A stretch of DNA of 64,000 nucleotides from Salinibacterium amurskyense (GTDB lineage Bacteria > Actinomycetota > Actinomycetes > Actinomycetales > Microbacteriaceae), in the NCBI RefSeq assembly GCF_002797685.1, contig NZ_PGFH01000001.1, positions 868,001-932,000 on the forward strand. The letters are read 5' to 3'. Below are positions 53,856 through 63,822 of this stretch, piece after piece. The notes under the pieces are model-generated. The model searched no databases. It saw only the letters and a program-made list of their open reading frames with translations, and had not been told where the DNA came from. Every line of letters starts with the position of its first letter. Positions within the stretch are counted from its first letter, which is position 1. A program made the position numbers and the translations under genes.

Positions 53856-53888
53856 CAGTCGCCGCGGCGGTCGCCCGCTGGAGGCTAG

Positions 53889-55199
53889 CTAGACCTTGAG
53901 TCGCCAGTCTTCGCCGTCGTCGTCGCCGTCGAGTTCGCTCTCGCCATCGCCGGGCAGCGTAATCGGCATCGTGAATGCACCCGTGGGCGGGTTGATCATG
54001 GTGGCTTCGTCGCGACGGAACTGCAGAACGTTCTCGACGTAGCTGCTCACTGCCTCGGCAAGCGGGATGTCGTGGCCGGAATCCTGTGCCAGTTGACGAC
54101 GGTGGTCGAGCAGCTGGTGGAAGGCTTCGGCGGGCTCGAGCTTGCCGCGCAGTTCTTTGGGGATAGCCCGGATGACCGGCTCAAAAACGCGCGCCGCCCA
54201 CTCGTGAGCCAGCATCTCTTCGTCCATGTCTTGCTTGTCGAACGCGGCGCGGTACGAATCCATGTCGTTGAGCAAACGGCGGGCCTGGTTCTCCTGGGCA
54301 TCGAGCCCGGTGAGGCGCAGCAGGCGGCGAGAGTGGTGTCCGGCATCCACAACCTTGGGCTGGATGCGCACGCGTGTGCCCGAATCTTCGGTCTTGATCG
54401 CGAGTTCTTCGATGTCGAACCCGAGCGCATTGAGGCGTTCAACGCGCTGGTTGATGCGCCAGCGTTCGGAGTGATCGAAGCGCTCGGAACCCGTGAGTTC
54501 TTTCCAGAGCGTGCGGTATTGAGCGACGATTCCGTTGCTGATTTCGACGGGATCGATGTCTTCTTCGAGACGCCCGCCCGCCTGCAGGTCGAGGAGTTCA
54601 CCGGCGATATTGACACGACCGATCTCGAGGTCGTTCTCACGCTGGCCGTTGGAGAGACGGTCGTAGAGCTGACCGGTTTCGGCATCCACCAGATAGGCGG
54701 CAAAGGCGCCAGCATCGCGGCGGAAGAGAGTGTTGGAGAGCGACACATCGCCCCAGAAGAAGCCAACGATGTGCAGGCGCACGAGCAACACCGCGAGGGC
54801 GTCGACAAGGCGGCGCGCGGTCTCGGGGCGCAGGCTCTGTGAGTACACAGCCCGGTAGGGGAGGGAGAATTTGAGGTGGCGAGTAACGAGCACAGACTTG
54901 AGCTCTTCACCGTCGGCCGCGGTGCGGTTCGTCACAATCGCGAGCGGATCGACGCAGGGCACATCGAGCTTCTGCAGCGTGCGCAGCATCTCGTACTCGC
55001 GCTTAGCGAGCTCGCTGGAGGTCTCCTTAATCGCAACGACGAAGCCGCTGAGATTGGCGAAGCGCACGAGGTGGCGCGAAATGCCCTTGGGAAGAGTGGC
55101 GATTGCATCGTCGGGCCACAGCTCAAGCGGCAACGACCAGGGCAGGTCGAGGAGGGCCGGATCAGCGGTCGCAGCGGTGATGTTGACGGAACCAGTCAT
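53889..55199 (-). CDS. DUF4032 protein, atypical kinase-like
   Basis: 436 aa. A lipopolysaccharide-kinase-like segment is seen: FVVAIKETSSELAKREYEML with the ATP-binding Lys, and HIVGFFWGDVSLSNTLFRRD resembling an HxDxxxxN catalytic loop; AAYLVDAETGQL contains a DxE corresponding to DFG. The C-terminal DUF4032 domain starts near residue 230. Acidic tail at the end. Actinobacteria-typical; substrate unknown. SD AAGGA precedes the ATG. Confidence 0.8.
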   Translation of the reverse strand: MTGSVNITAATADPALLDLPWSLPLELWPDDAIATLPKGISRHLVRFANLSGFVVAIKETSSELAKREYEMLRTLQKLDVPCVDPLAIVTNRTAADGEELKSVLVTRHLKFSLPYRAVYSQSLRPETARRLVDALAVLLVRLHIVGFFWGDVSLSNTLFRRDAGAFAAYLVDAETGQLYDRLSNGQRENDLEIGRVNIAGELLDLQAGGRLEEDIDPVEISNGIVAQYRTLWKELTGSERFDHSERWRINQRVERLNALGFDIEELAIKTEDSGTRVRIQPKVVDAGHHSRRLLRLTGLDAQENQARRLLNDMDSYRAAFDKQDMDEEMLAHEWAARVFEPVIRAIPKELRGKLEPAEAFHQLLDHRRQLAQDSGHDIPLAEAVSSYVENVLQFRRDEATMINPPTGAFTMPITLPGDGESELDGDDDGEDWRLKV

Positions 55200-55281
55200 T
55201 CACGTGTCCTTGAAAAAAGAAGGAGCCCGCCGAACATCCGAACTGGGTTCGACGTCGACGGGCTCGATCGTAAAGCGGAAG

Positions 55282-56382
<1,101 letters not shown>

Positions 56383-56627
56383 TGTTCTATTTTTCTCCTT
56401 CACCGGCAGGTACGTGCCGGACGATCCGTTGTGATGGACAGCGGTCGAAACCGCGTTGCGTCATTATTGCACCTTTTGGGGGTCAGCCGACCGAGTGGTC
56501 CACCCCAGAACAGTGGCGAACTTGGTATTCAGTTGGGCAATTCCCAGAGATTCCTCCTAGAATTCGACGGGTGCGCCGTCGTTTCTGGGCGCCCAACACA
56601 GCGATTCATACGGCAAAAGAGGTTCGA

Positions 56628-57548
56628 TTGAGCAACGGCAACTCCGGCGACAGCCGACTCACTAAGAATGAGCGTCGCGAAGCGGCGCGGGAAAAAGCTC
56701 GCATTCAGCGTGACGAACAGAAGAAGAAGGACCGCCGTACCAAGTGGATTCTTCAGGGCAGCGTCGGCCTCGCACTCGTTGCGATTGTTGCCGTCATCGC
56801 TCTCGTTTTGGTGAACTCGAACCAGCCCGCCGGCCCCGGCCCGCGCAACTTCGCTAGTGACGGCATCCAGCTCAATCAGGGATTCATTGCAACTCCCGCC
56901 GAAGCTCATGCCTCCGACGCAGAGCCGACACCGAACGTTCGTGACGAAGAGTCCGGCGTTCTCGACATCCAGATGTACGTCGACTACCTCTGCCCCATCT
57001 GTGGTGCCTTCGAGCAGACCAACGCTGAATACATTGAGAGCCTCGTCGAGAACGGCGCGGCAACTCTTGAGATTCACCCCATCACGATTCTCGACCGTCT
57101 CGCTCAGGGCCAGCGCTACTCATCGCGTGCCGCTAACGCTGTTGCGTGCGTCGCTGACACCTCGCCCAACGACTTCTACAGCTACCACAACCTGCTGCTG
57201 TCCGAAGGTATCCAGCCAGAAGAAAACACCACTGGCCTCAGCAACGTTGATCTGATCGAACTTCTCGATATCGCCGGAGTCGAAAACACCGACGCCATCG
57301 CCGAGTGCATCGACGACGAGACCTTCAAGACCTGGGTCAAGAACTCCACCGCACGCGCTCTGACCGAAGACATCCCCAACTCTGATGTTGGCCCGGTTAC
57401 CGGAACCCCCACGGTTCTCGTGAACGGTGTGAAGTACGAGGGTGCAGTCAACGACCTCGCTAGCTTCCAGGCTTTCGTTATTCAGGTCGCCGGAGACAAC
57501 TTCAACGAGAACTCAACGCCGACACCGACTCCCACCCCGGAGCCGTAA
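56628..57548 (+). CDS. Membrane-anchored DsbA-family thioredoxin-fold protein
   Basis: 306 aa from TTG 56628, preceded by AGAGG. The first 45 residues are basic and charged (ERREAAREKARIQRDEQKKK), followed by one membrane helix (LQGSVGLALVAIVAVIALVLV) and an extracytoplasmic DsbA-like domain with active-site CPIC in YVDYLCPICGAFEQ and the cis-Pro region TGTPTVLVNGV. Ends in a Thr/Pro tail. Probably oxidises or reduces exported proteins. An upstream in-frame extension to 56334 has no homology. It lies next to dipZ, another thiol-redox gene, on the opposite strand. Confidence 0.88.
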   Translation: MSNGNSGDSRLTKNERREAAREKARIQRDEQKKKDRRTKWILQGSVGLALVAIVAVIALVLVNSNQPAGPGPRNFASDGIQLNQGFIATPAEAHASDAEPTPNVRDEESGVLDIQMYVDYLCPICGAFEQTNAEYIESLVENGAATLEIHPITILDRLAQGQRYSSRAANAVACVADTSPNDFYSYHNLLLSEGIQPEENTTGLSNVDLIELLDIAGVENTDAIAECIDDETFKTWVKNSTARALTEDIPNSDVGPVTGTPTVLVNGVKYEGAVNDLASFQAFVIQVAGDNFNENSTPTPTPTPEP

Positions 57549-57574
57549 AGCGCCTTAGTTCTTCACGAGCATCG

Positions 57575-57659
57575 CCTCGTAGCGAGATACACCTCATAGC
57601 GAGACACGCCTCATAACGGGATTCCCCTCGCAACGAGGTTCCTCTCGTAACGAAAGGGC
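57575..57659. repeat. Five 17-bp degenerate tandem repeats
   Basis: Five consecutive 17-mers at 57575, 57592, 57609, 57626 and 57643, sharing the core CTCRTARCGRG. Each has CTCG and CGAG-like dyads (for example CTCGTAGCGAG), so every unit can form a small hairpin. Ends in the terminator at 57653. Located between two convergent redox genes. Confidence 0.85.
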
Positions 57660-57686
57660 CCCGATCCAATTGGATCGGGGCCCTTT
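57653..57686. terminator. Bidirectional terminator, perfect 34-bp palindrome
   Basis: 17-bp arms with no unpaired loop in DNA (AAAGGGCCCCGATCCAA and its complement), flanked by T residues. Terminates both convergent genes. Confidence 0.9.
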
Positions 57687-57708
57687 GTGTTGTGCAGAGG
57701 AGTGCTGG

Positions 57709-59526
57709 TTAGCCGAAGGTGTACGAGTACGCTTCAACGCCCTCGCTCACGGTCACCTCCAGCGTGCCGGTCTCGATCGTGTCGCCCTTGGGGATGATCG
57801 AGTAGGAGTTCGGCGTACCCGAGACCTTGATGGTCTCCGTCTTGCCATCGCGCTTCACGGTGATCGTGCCTTCTCCACCGAGAACCATGCGAACTTCACT
57901 GGCGGTGTAGTTCAGCTTGATCGAGCCCTCGCCATTGCGGGGAGTCGCGTTCTGGAAGGTGAGCTCCCAGTCGCCTTTGAGAGCGAAGCTGTTGTCGGCA
58001 AGCTTCGACGGGAAGCTGTAGGTGTTGGTGCTCGATGAGTACTTCTCGTCGCCGCCATAGTTCACTACCTTGCCGAGGCTGAGGTACGTCTCGGGGGTGG
58101 TGGTTCCAGCTTCGGGAGTGTCATCGCTGACCTCGGTTGCTGGCGGCAACTGAACGTCAGGGTTGGCATCCACGAGCAGTTCACGGATGAGCTTCTCGGT
58201 GGTCTGGTAGCTACCTTCACCGAACTTGATGTGACGAACAACGCCCTCAGCGTCGACGAGGTAATGTGCCGGCCAGAAGCGGTTGCGGTAGTTGGTCCAG
58301 GTGCTGAGGTTGTTATCGAGAGCAACCGGGTATTCGATCGCGTAGTTCTCGGCGCCAGCCTTGACGTTGGCGGGAACCTTCTCAAAGGCGTACTCGGGGG
58401 AGTGGACGCCGATGACGTTCAAACCGAGATCCTTGTAAGCGTCGTACCAGCTGTTGATGTGCGGAACTGCGCGCTGGCAGTTGATGCAGGAGTACGCCCA
58501 GAAGTCGATCAAAACGACTTCGCCGCGGAGCTCATCCAGAGTGATTTCTTCGTTGTTCTCGGTGTTGAACCACTCTTGGATGCCCTGAATATCAGGAGCG
58601 ATACCGCAGCTCTCGAGCTCGGTGCCGCCGTTGCTGCACTGGTCGAGATCCTTGTTCTGCTCGTTGACGAGGCCACCAAGGTTGAGCTGTTCTGCGATCT
58701 GTTCTGAGTTGCTGAACTGGTCTTGCAATGCGCTCGTGTAGTCAGGAACGAGACGCTGAAGTGCCTGCGGCAGGTTGAACACGAGGCCGATAGCGAGAGC
58801 GATCATCAGAACGCCACCCGTGACGCGAATCTTCTGCTGGTGCTTGCGGAAAGTCTTGACGCGCTCGGCGACGCGGCGGCCGGCGAGAGCGAAGATCAGC
58901 AGCGGAAGAGCGGCACCGATAGCGAAGGTGATCGTGAGCACGATGGTTTCCGGCCCGATGCGTCCGGTTGAGCCAGCGACCGTGATAGCCGCCAAAACTG
59001 GTCCTGCACAGGGCACGTAGACGGCACCGAGAGCCAGGCCGAGCACGAAGCCGCCCTTGTCTGTTCCGACATTCTTCTGCGGGATCCACGAGAAAGGCTT
59101 CTCCAGAATGTGCTGGAACGCGGGAATGATGAGGCCAAGGCCGATCAAGACGAGAACGACGATGCCGGCCCAGCGCAGGAAGTCCTGGGGGAGGTTGAGC
59201 AGCGCGAGAATGAGCGAACCGATGAGCGTGAAGACGCTGAACGCGACAACGAGGCCGGCGATAACGAAGTAGGGGCGCCACGGTGAAACCTTGGGGGCGG
59301 CATCCTTCTCAGCGGTTGCTGTTGCGGTAGCGCTGTCGCTGATGGCGGCGGCATCGGATGCGGTGGGCATCGTGCGGCGAGCGAAGCGACGCTTCTTGGT
59401 TTCCCCTTCGCCACGGGCGCTCATGGCACCACCAGACAAGAAGATGACCGGCAGAACCGGCAAGATACACGGGGATATACCCGTGATGATGCCTCCTAGG
59501 AAGCCGATAAGGGCGAGACTGAGCAT
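57709..59526 (-). CDS. dipZ: DipZ: CcdA-like membrane domain fused to a thioredoxin-like domain
   Basis: 605 aa from ATG 59526, which has GGAGG just upstream; in-frame codons to 59739 overlap the preceding gene and lack similarity. N-terminal CcdA-type membrane domain (about 1-290) with the GISPCILPVLPVIFLSGG motif (Cys20) and GAVYVPCAGPVLAAI carries electrons across the membrane. Extracytoplasmic redoxin domain (about 370-500) with CINC in WAYSCINCQRAVPHI; C-terminal beta domain. In M. tuberculosis dipZ is a SigK-regulated neighbour of mpt70/mpt83, as here. Confidence 0.93.
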   Translation of the reverse strand: MLSLALIGFLGGIITGISPCILPVLPVIFLSGGAMSARGEGETKKRRFARRTMPTASDAAAISDSATATATAEKDAAPKVSPWRPYFVIAGLVVAFSVFTLIGSLILALLNLPQDFLRWAGIVVLVLIGLGLIIPAFQHILEKPFSWIPQKNVGTDKGGFVLGLALGAVYVPCAGPVLAAITVAGSTGRIGPETIVLTITFAIGAALPLLIFALAGRRVAERVKTFRKHQQKIRVTGGVLMIALAIGLVFNLPQALQRLVPDYTSALQDQFSNSEQIAEQLNLGGLVNEQNKDLDQCSNGGTELESCGIAPDIQGIQEWFNTENNEEITLDELRGEVVLIDFWAYSCINCQRAVPHINSWYDAYKDLGLNVIGVHSPEYAFEKVPANVKAGAENYAIEYPVALDNNLSTWTNYRNRFWPAHYLVDAEGVVRHIKFGEGSYQTTEKLIRELLVDANPDVQLPPATEVSDDTPEAGTTTPETYLSLGKVVNYGGDEKYSSSTNTYSFPSKLADNSFALKGDWELTFQNATPRNGEGSIKLNYTASEVRMVLGGEGTITVKRDGKTETIKVSGTPNSYSIIPKGDTIETGTLEVTVSEGVEAYSYTFG

Positions 59527-59626
59527 GAGGTTCCTCCACAGAACTGTGTGACGCCCGGGAGCCCGGGCGGCTGCACTGAAGTTCGGAACCGTGGCCCGTA
59601 AGGGTTGGTCTGAGGTTGCTGCGTCT

Positions 59627-59911
59627 TTACTGGCGGTCGTCTGCTGCGGGCTTCGGATGCCGTCTGAAGCGCCGCCCGAAGCGCCACGCCAGAACGCTTC
59701 CGCCGACGGCGATGGCCAGCGCCAGAAGCGCGACGCCAAGGTATCGCCACTCTGAAGCGGGGGAGTAGGGGAACGTATCTGACCAGTCGAGCCCGAGCCG
59801 CACGACGACGGCGCCCAGCATCCAACTCAGGATCACGCCGCCGAGGGTGGTGAAGACGGAGGCGGGCGTTGGTCGAGGTCGTGTCGAGCCTCGAGTCGCA
59901 CGTCGGGTCAT
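59627..59911 (-). CDS. Small membrane protein upstream of dipZ
   Basis: 94 aa with a basic N-terminus and two hydrophobic segments (about residues 20-40 and 58-77), ending in a basic tail (RFGRRFRRHPKPAADD). 100 bases before dipZ on the same strand. No SD visible. No family recognised. It may be co-transcribed with dipZ. Confidence 0.55.
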   Translation of the reverse strand: MTRRATRGSTRPRPTPASVFTTLGGVILSWMLGAVVVRLGLDWSDTFPYSPASEWRYLGVALLALAIAVGGSVLAWRFGRRFRRHPKPAADDRQ

Positions 59912-60034
59912 GAGGGTGCTGCTTTCGGATCGGTGAGGTAGTCGGCGAGGGGAGAACGATCGCTGCGAGCCTACGCGGCAGAAATCTTTACCTCCCTATA
60001 GGCAAAAGCCGTTTCAAAAAACTTCGAAAAACTT

Positions 60035-60062
60035 CCAAACCCTTTTCGGGGGTGCCCCGAAT
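60035..60062 (+). promoter_or_regulatory. Predicted SigK-dependent promoter of the fasciclin gene
   Basis: CCAAAC (60035-60040) and CCGAAT (60057-60062) with 16 bases between, the same as at sigK (17246-17273). The start codon is 75 bp downstream with AAGGAG before it. Supports SigK control. Confidence 0.75.
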
Positions 60063-60137
60063 AGTCCTGTGTAAGCCGGCAGCGAGTCGGTAAACAGGGT
60101 CCATCGGGGGCCACACACTTTCACCAAGGAGATTCAC

Positions 60138-60785
60138 ATGCGATCCATTAAGCGCAACACCATCGCCGCCCTCACGTTCGCTGCAGTAGCAATGGTCGGC
60201 CTCGCCGGTTGTTCCACTGGCGCAGCAGACGACACCGCAGCACCGGCTCCTGAAGAGAGCTCGCCGTCGATGGAGATGGACTACACGACAGACCTCGTCG
60301 GCGCCGGCTGCGCTGCTTACGCCGAGACCGTTCCGGATGGAAGCGGCTCGATCGTCGGAATGGCTCAGGACCCGGTAGCAGTAGCTGCGTCGAACAACCC
60401 GCTGCTCACCACCCTCACCGCAGCAGTTTCGGGTGGCCTGAACCCAGACGTCAACCTCGTTGACACGCTCAACGGTTCAGAATTCACCGTCTTCGCTCCG
60501 GTTGACGACGCTTTCGCAGCGCTTCCTGCCGAGACCGTAGAGGCTCTCATGCAGCCCGAGAACGCTGAACTGCTCACGAGCATCCTCACGTACCACGTTG
60601 TTCCTGGCCAGATCCTCCCGGATGACATTGCTGGCGAGCTCACCACTGTCAACGGTGAAATGGTCACCGTTGCTGGTAGCGGCGACAGCATCACCGTCAA
60701 CGGCGCCAACGTCATCTGTGGTGGCGTTCACACGGCCAACGCAACCGTTTACCTCATTGATGGTGTACTCACCCCCGGTGCGTAA
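60138..60785 (+). CDS. MPT70/MPT83-like fasciclin-domain lipoprotein
   Basis: 215 aa. Signal peptide with lipobox LAGC (Cys25), so anchored like MPT83. After a Glu/Pro/Ser-rich linker the FAS1 domain begins: [60 protein letters not shown] and the C-terminal [20 protein letters not shown]. These blocks closely follow mycobacterial MPT70/MPT83, including the two cysteines that form a disulfide there. Divergent from dipZ, with a SigK-type promoter upstream. SD AAGGAG. Confidence 0.93.
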   Translation: MRSIKRNTIAALTFAAVAMVGLAGCSTGAADDTAAPAPEESSPSMEMDYTTDLVGAGCAAYAETVPDGSGSIVGMAQDPVAVAASNNPLLTTLTAAVSGGLNPDVNLVDTLNGSEFTVFAPVDDAFAALPAETVEALMQPENAELLTSILTYHVVPGQILPDDIAGELTTVNGEMVTVAGSGDSITVNGANVICGGVHTANATVYLIDGVLTPGA

Positions 60786-60800
60786 TTTGTAGCAAAACTC

Positions 60801-60835
60801 ACGGGGATCCGCGCCTAGCGCGGGTCCCCGTTTTT
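60801..60835 (+). terminator. Terminator after the fasciclin gene
   Basis: Stem ACGGGGA/TCCCCGT with an inner CCGCGC/GCGCGG, followed by five T. Strong rho-independent type. Confidence 0.9.
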
Positions 60836-60936
60836 GCGTTTCCCGGCCCGTGATTCCGGGGTTGTTGGCGCGGAATTGCGGGGTAGACGAAGGCCTCTAG
60901 AGCGTCGCTTGCGATGCGCTTTCGTTACTTCATGGC

Positions 60937-60966
60937 TTGACTTTCTTCCCTTGGCAGAGTTATTTT
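60937..60966 (+). promoter_or_regulatory. Promoter of the ROK gene
   Basis: TTGACT (60937-60942), 18-base spacer, TATTTT (60961-60966), 6 bases before the GTG start: a leaderless transcript with a good -35. Confidence 0.65.
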
Positions 60967-60972
60967 CTCTAA

Positions 60973-62142
60973 GTGAGCAATGAAGCCCTAAGCCGATTCG
61001 ACGAAGCCACCTCCGTGCGTGCACAGGTGCTGACGATGCTGCGCGACCACGGTCCGCTGCCCCGCATCGAACTCGCTCGGCGTGCTCATCTCAGCCCCAC
61101 CACCATCACCCGCGCCGTAGCCCAACTGGCTGACGAAGGCGTGATCGTCGAGGGCAACTCGATCTCGCCGACCAAACTCGGCCGGCCCGCAACCGAGATC
61201 TCGATCGTGCGCGACGCTTTCGTTGTCGTGGGTGTGCAGGTCGGTGTCGGCTTCGTGCAGCTCGGCCTCATCGATCTTCTCGGAGGCACGGTGGCCTCGA
61301 GCTCGCTCAGCTACGACATCGCTACTCCCGCCGCCGACGTCATGGTCGACGCCGCTGCGGCAATCAACGAACTTATTGCGGCTTCGGAATATGACCAGTC
61401 AATGGTTATCGGAGTGGGCGTCGCTGTGCCCGGCCCCGTCGACGTCGCCGGCCGCAGCATCCTTCTCCCCATCAACCTCGACTGGCGCGACGTTCCCGTC
61501 GCCGACATTCTTGAACCACTGACCGGGCTGCCCGTCACGGTCGAGCACAACGTGCGCTCGATGGCCCTAGCCGAATCTCGCTTTGGCGCCGCGAAAGACC
61601 TCGGCAGTGTCGCCTTCATCTACCTGCGCACTGGCCTCGGTGCCGGCCTCGTCGTCGAGGGCCAGCCCTTTGCCGGCGGTGTTCGCGGAGCAATTGAACT
61701 TGGCCACCTGCATGTCATCGACAACGGCATCGCCTGCGTCTGCGGCGGAAACGGATGCCTCGAAACCCTCGTGAGTGAAGGCGCCCTGCAGCGCCAGCTC
61801 GCCGAAGCCGGCCTCTCGTCCAACGGCGGGGGAGCGCTCACCGCGCTCTACGCCGCCGCCGACACGAACGACGTGGCCCGGGCATCCATCGACGCCATCA
61901 TCACGCAGCTCGCCACCGCCATGTCGGCGATCGTGAACCTGCTGAACCCCGACGTGATTCTGCTCGGCGGCGCGCTCGCCGAGGTGCCCGAAGCGTTCTT
62001 CGAGCGCCTGACGGAGCAGACCCGCCAACAAGTCTTTCCGCTCATCCGCCCCCTCGTTCGTATCGAGCCATCGTCGCTTGGCATGTACGCGGGAGTGCTG
62101 GGTGGCGGAACCGCAGCCCTCGAACGCTACTTCTACATCTAA
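60973..62142 (+). CDS. ROK-family transcriptional regulator
   Basis: 389 aa. N-terminal winged HTH ([42 protein letters not shown]) and C-terminal ROK sugar-kinase-like domain ([59 protein letters not shown] with the zinc-binding CxCGxxGC motif). A repressor of sugar or aminosugar genes, perhaps of the transporter downstream (59 bases to the next start). Leaderless start. Confidence 0.9.
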   Translation: MSNEALSRFDEATSVRAQVLTMLRDHGPLPRIELARRAHLSPTTITRAVAQLADEGVIVEGNSISPTKLGRPATEISIVRDAFVVVGVQVGVGFVQLGLIDLLGGTVASSSLSYDIATPAADVMVDAAAAINELIAASEYDQSMVIGVGVAVPGPVDVAGRSILLPINLDWRDVPVADILEPLTGLPVTVEHNVRSMALAESRFGAAKDLGSVAFIYLRTGLGAGLVVEGQPFAGGVRGAIELGHLHVIDNGIACVCGGNGCLETLVSEGALQRQLAEAGLSSNGGGALTALYAAADTNDVARASIDAIITQLATAMSAIVNLLNPDVILLGGALAEVPEAFFERLTEQTRQQVFPLIRPLVRIEPSSLGMYAGVLGGGTAALERYFYI

Positions 62143-62178
62143 GCCATCACTTACCTACCCAACGAAGAGGATCAGACA

Positions 62179-62205
62179 ATGACGTCGAACAGGAACGCGA
62201 CATGA
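62179..62205 (+). CDS. Putative 8-codon leader peptide
   Basis: ATG 62179 with AGAGGA about 6 bases upstream reads MTSNRNAT and stops with a TGA that overlaps the permease ATG at 62202 (ATGA). This is the arrangement of a coupled leader ORF. It may only be chance, or a wrongly chosen start for the permease. Confidence 0.35.
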   Translation: MTSNRNAT

Positions 62206-63026
62206 GTGAACGACAGGTCGAACCAGAGGCCCTAACCATGGCAACACCGACAGCCGTCGCAGAGGACACCGAAAAGGGCGAGCGTTCTCTCAAGGGACTG
62301 TATGTGATCACGTTCTTCCTCGGGATCGGGATCTGGACGCTGAGCGCGGTACTCTCGCGCAATGCGTTGATCCCGACCCCGATCGACGTCATCGCGAGCT
62401 TCGGTGAACTCATCGCCAACGGCACCCTCTGGGGCCACACGGTAACGAGTCTCACCCGAGTCACGACTGGCTTCCTGCTCGGAGTTGCGTTGGCCATTCC
62501 GGCCGGCTTCCTCATGGGCTGGTACTGGCTTGCTCGCGGCTTGCTCGAGCCGTGGATTCAGTTCTTCCGCACGATCCCGCCGCTGGCGCTCATCCCGCTG
62601 GTCATCGTGATTCTCGGAATCGGTGAGACCGCCAAGATCTTCGTGATCTTCCTCGCTGCGTTCCTCTCCTGCGTACTCGCTACCTTCCAGGGTGTGAGAA
62701 ACGTGGATGTCACGCTCATCAACGCCGCGCGAGTGCTGGGTGCTAAAGACCTCACGATCTTCACTCGCGTCGTTATTCCCGCATCCACCCCGTTCATCTT
62801 CGTGGGTATGCGCGTCGCTCTCGGAGCATCGTGGGCCACCCTCGTGGCCTCGGAGTTGATCGCAGCCCCCACCGGCCTTGGTCGAATGATGCAGCAGGCT
62901 GCGCAGTTCCTCCAAACCGACCGCATCGTTGTCGGCATCATCATGATCGGTGCTCTCGGATTCATCATGGACCGTTTGCTTCTTCTCGCCGAACGGCGAC
63001 TTACTCGCTGGCAGGAGACTCGCTAA
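62202..63026 (+). CDS. ABC transporter permease, SsuC/TauC-like
   Basis: 274-aa membrane protein with about six helices, of the nitrate/sulfonate/taurine/thiamine-precursor permease family: [41 protein letters not shown], and the EAA-like loop [20 protein letters not shown]. Forms an importer with the ATPase and binding protein that follow. ATPase start overlaps its stop (TAATG). Substrate not evident. Confidence 0.92.
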   Translation: MSERQVEPEALTMATPTAVAEDTEKGERSLKGLYVITFFLGIGIWTLSAVLSRNALIPTPIDVIASFGELIANGTLWGHTVTSLTRVTTGFLLGVALAIPAGFLMGWYWLARGLLEPWIQFFRTIPPLALIPLVIVILGIGETAKIFVIFLAAFLSCVLATFQGVRNVDVTLINAARVLGAKDLTIFTRVVIPASTPFIFVGMRVALGASWATLVASELIAAPTGLGRMMQQAAQFLQTDRIVVGIIMIGALGFIMDRLLLLAERRLTRWQETR

Positions 63027-63784
63027 TGGCTCTCATCTCGATCAAAGACGTCACCAAGATCTACAATACGGAGCGTGGCCGCACGGTCAGCCTCGACAAC
63101 GTCAGCCTTGACGTTGAACAGGGCGAGTTCATCACTCTTGTCGGCCCCAGCGGTTGCGGCAAGTCCACGATGCTGAACCTGGTGGGTGGCTTGCTTATGC
63201 CGACCTCGGGCCAGGTGCTCGTGAACGATGAGCCCGTCAAGGGCCCCGGTCCCGACCGCGGCGTGATCTTTCAGCAGTACGCCCTGTTCCCGTGGCTGAC
63301 CGCTCAAGAGAACGTTGAGTTCGGGCTTCGGTTGCAGAACGTTCCCAAGAAGGAGCGCGCCGAACGGGCCATGCATTACTTGAGCCTCGTTGGTCTACAG
63401 GACTTCGCCAACGCTCTACCCAAGGAGCTCTCGGGCGGTATGAAGCAGCGTGCGGCAATCGCGCGGGCGTATGCCGTGCATCCGTCGGTATTGCTGATGG
63501 ATGAGCCCTTCGGCGCCCTCGATGCGCTCACCCGGGTGCAGATGCAGGATGACCTGCTCGAGACCTGGGAAAAGGAAAAGCGCACCGTCGTCTTCATCAC
63601 CCACGACGTGGACGAGGCCGTGTACCTCGCCAGCCGCGTTGTTGTGATGAGCCCCCGCCCCGGTCGCATCAGCGAAATTATCGACGTTCCCCTCGCGTAC
63701 CCCCGCGGGGAGGAGATTCGGCTCTCTCCCGAGTTTGCCGAGATCCGTGCCAGAGTCTGGCGCGGAGTGCACCACCACGAATGA
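63026..63784 (+). CDS. ABC transporter ATPase, SsuB/TauB-like
   Basis: 252 aa from ATG 63026, overlapping the permease stop. Walker [10 protein letters not shown], signature LSGGMKQRAAIARA, Walker B VLLMDEPFGALDALTR and the SsuB/TauB-type VFITHDVDEAVYLASRVVVM are intact. Upstream in-frame codons from 62831 lie within the permease gene and are a shadow. Confidence 0.94.
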   Translation: MALISIKDVTKIYNTERGRTVSLDNVSLDVEQGEFITLVGPSGCGKSTMLNLVGGLLMPTSGQVLVNDEPVKGPGPDRGVIFQQYALFPWLTAQENVEFGLRLQNVPKKERAERAMHYLSLVGLQDFANALPKELSGGMKQRAAIARAYAVHPSVLLMDEPFGALDALTRVQMQDDLLETWEKEKRTVVFITHDVDEAVYLASRVVVMSPRPGRISEIIDVPLAYPRGEEIRLSPEFAEIRARVWRGVHHHE

Positions 63785-63822
63785 ACCAACCACTCATTAC
63801 CAATCACAGGCAAGGACGCCCC

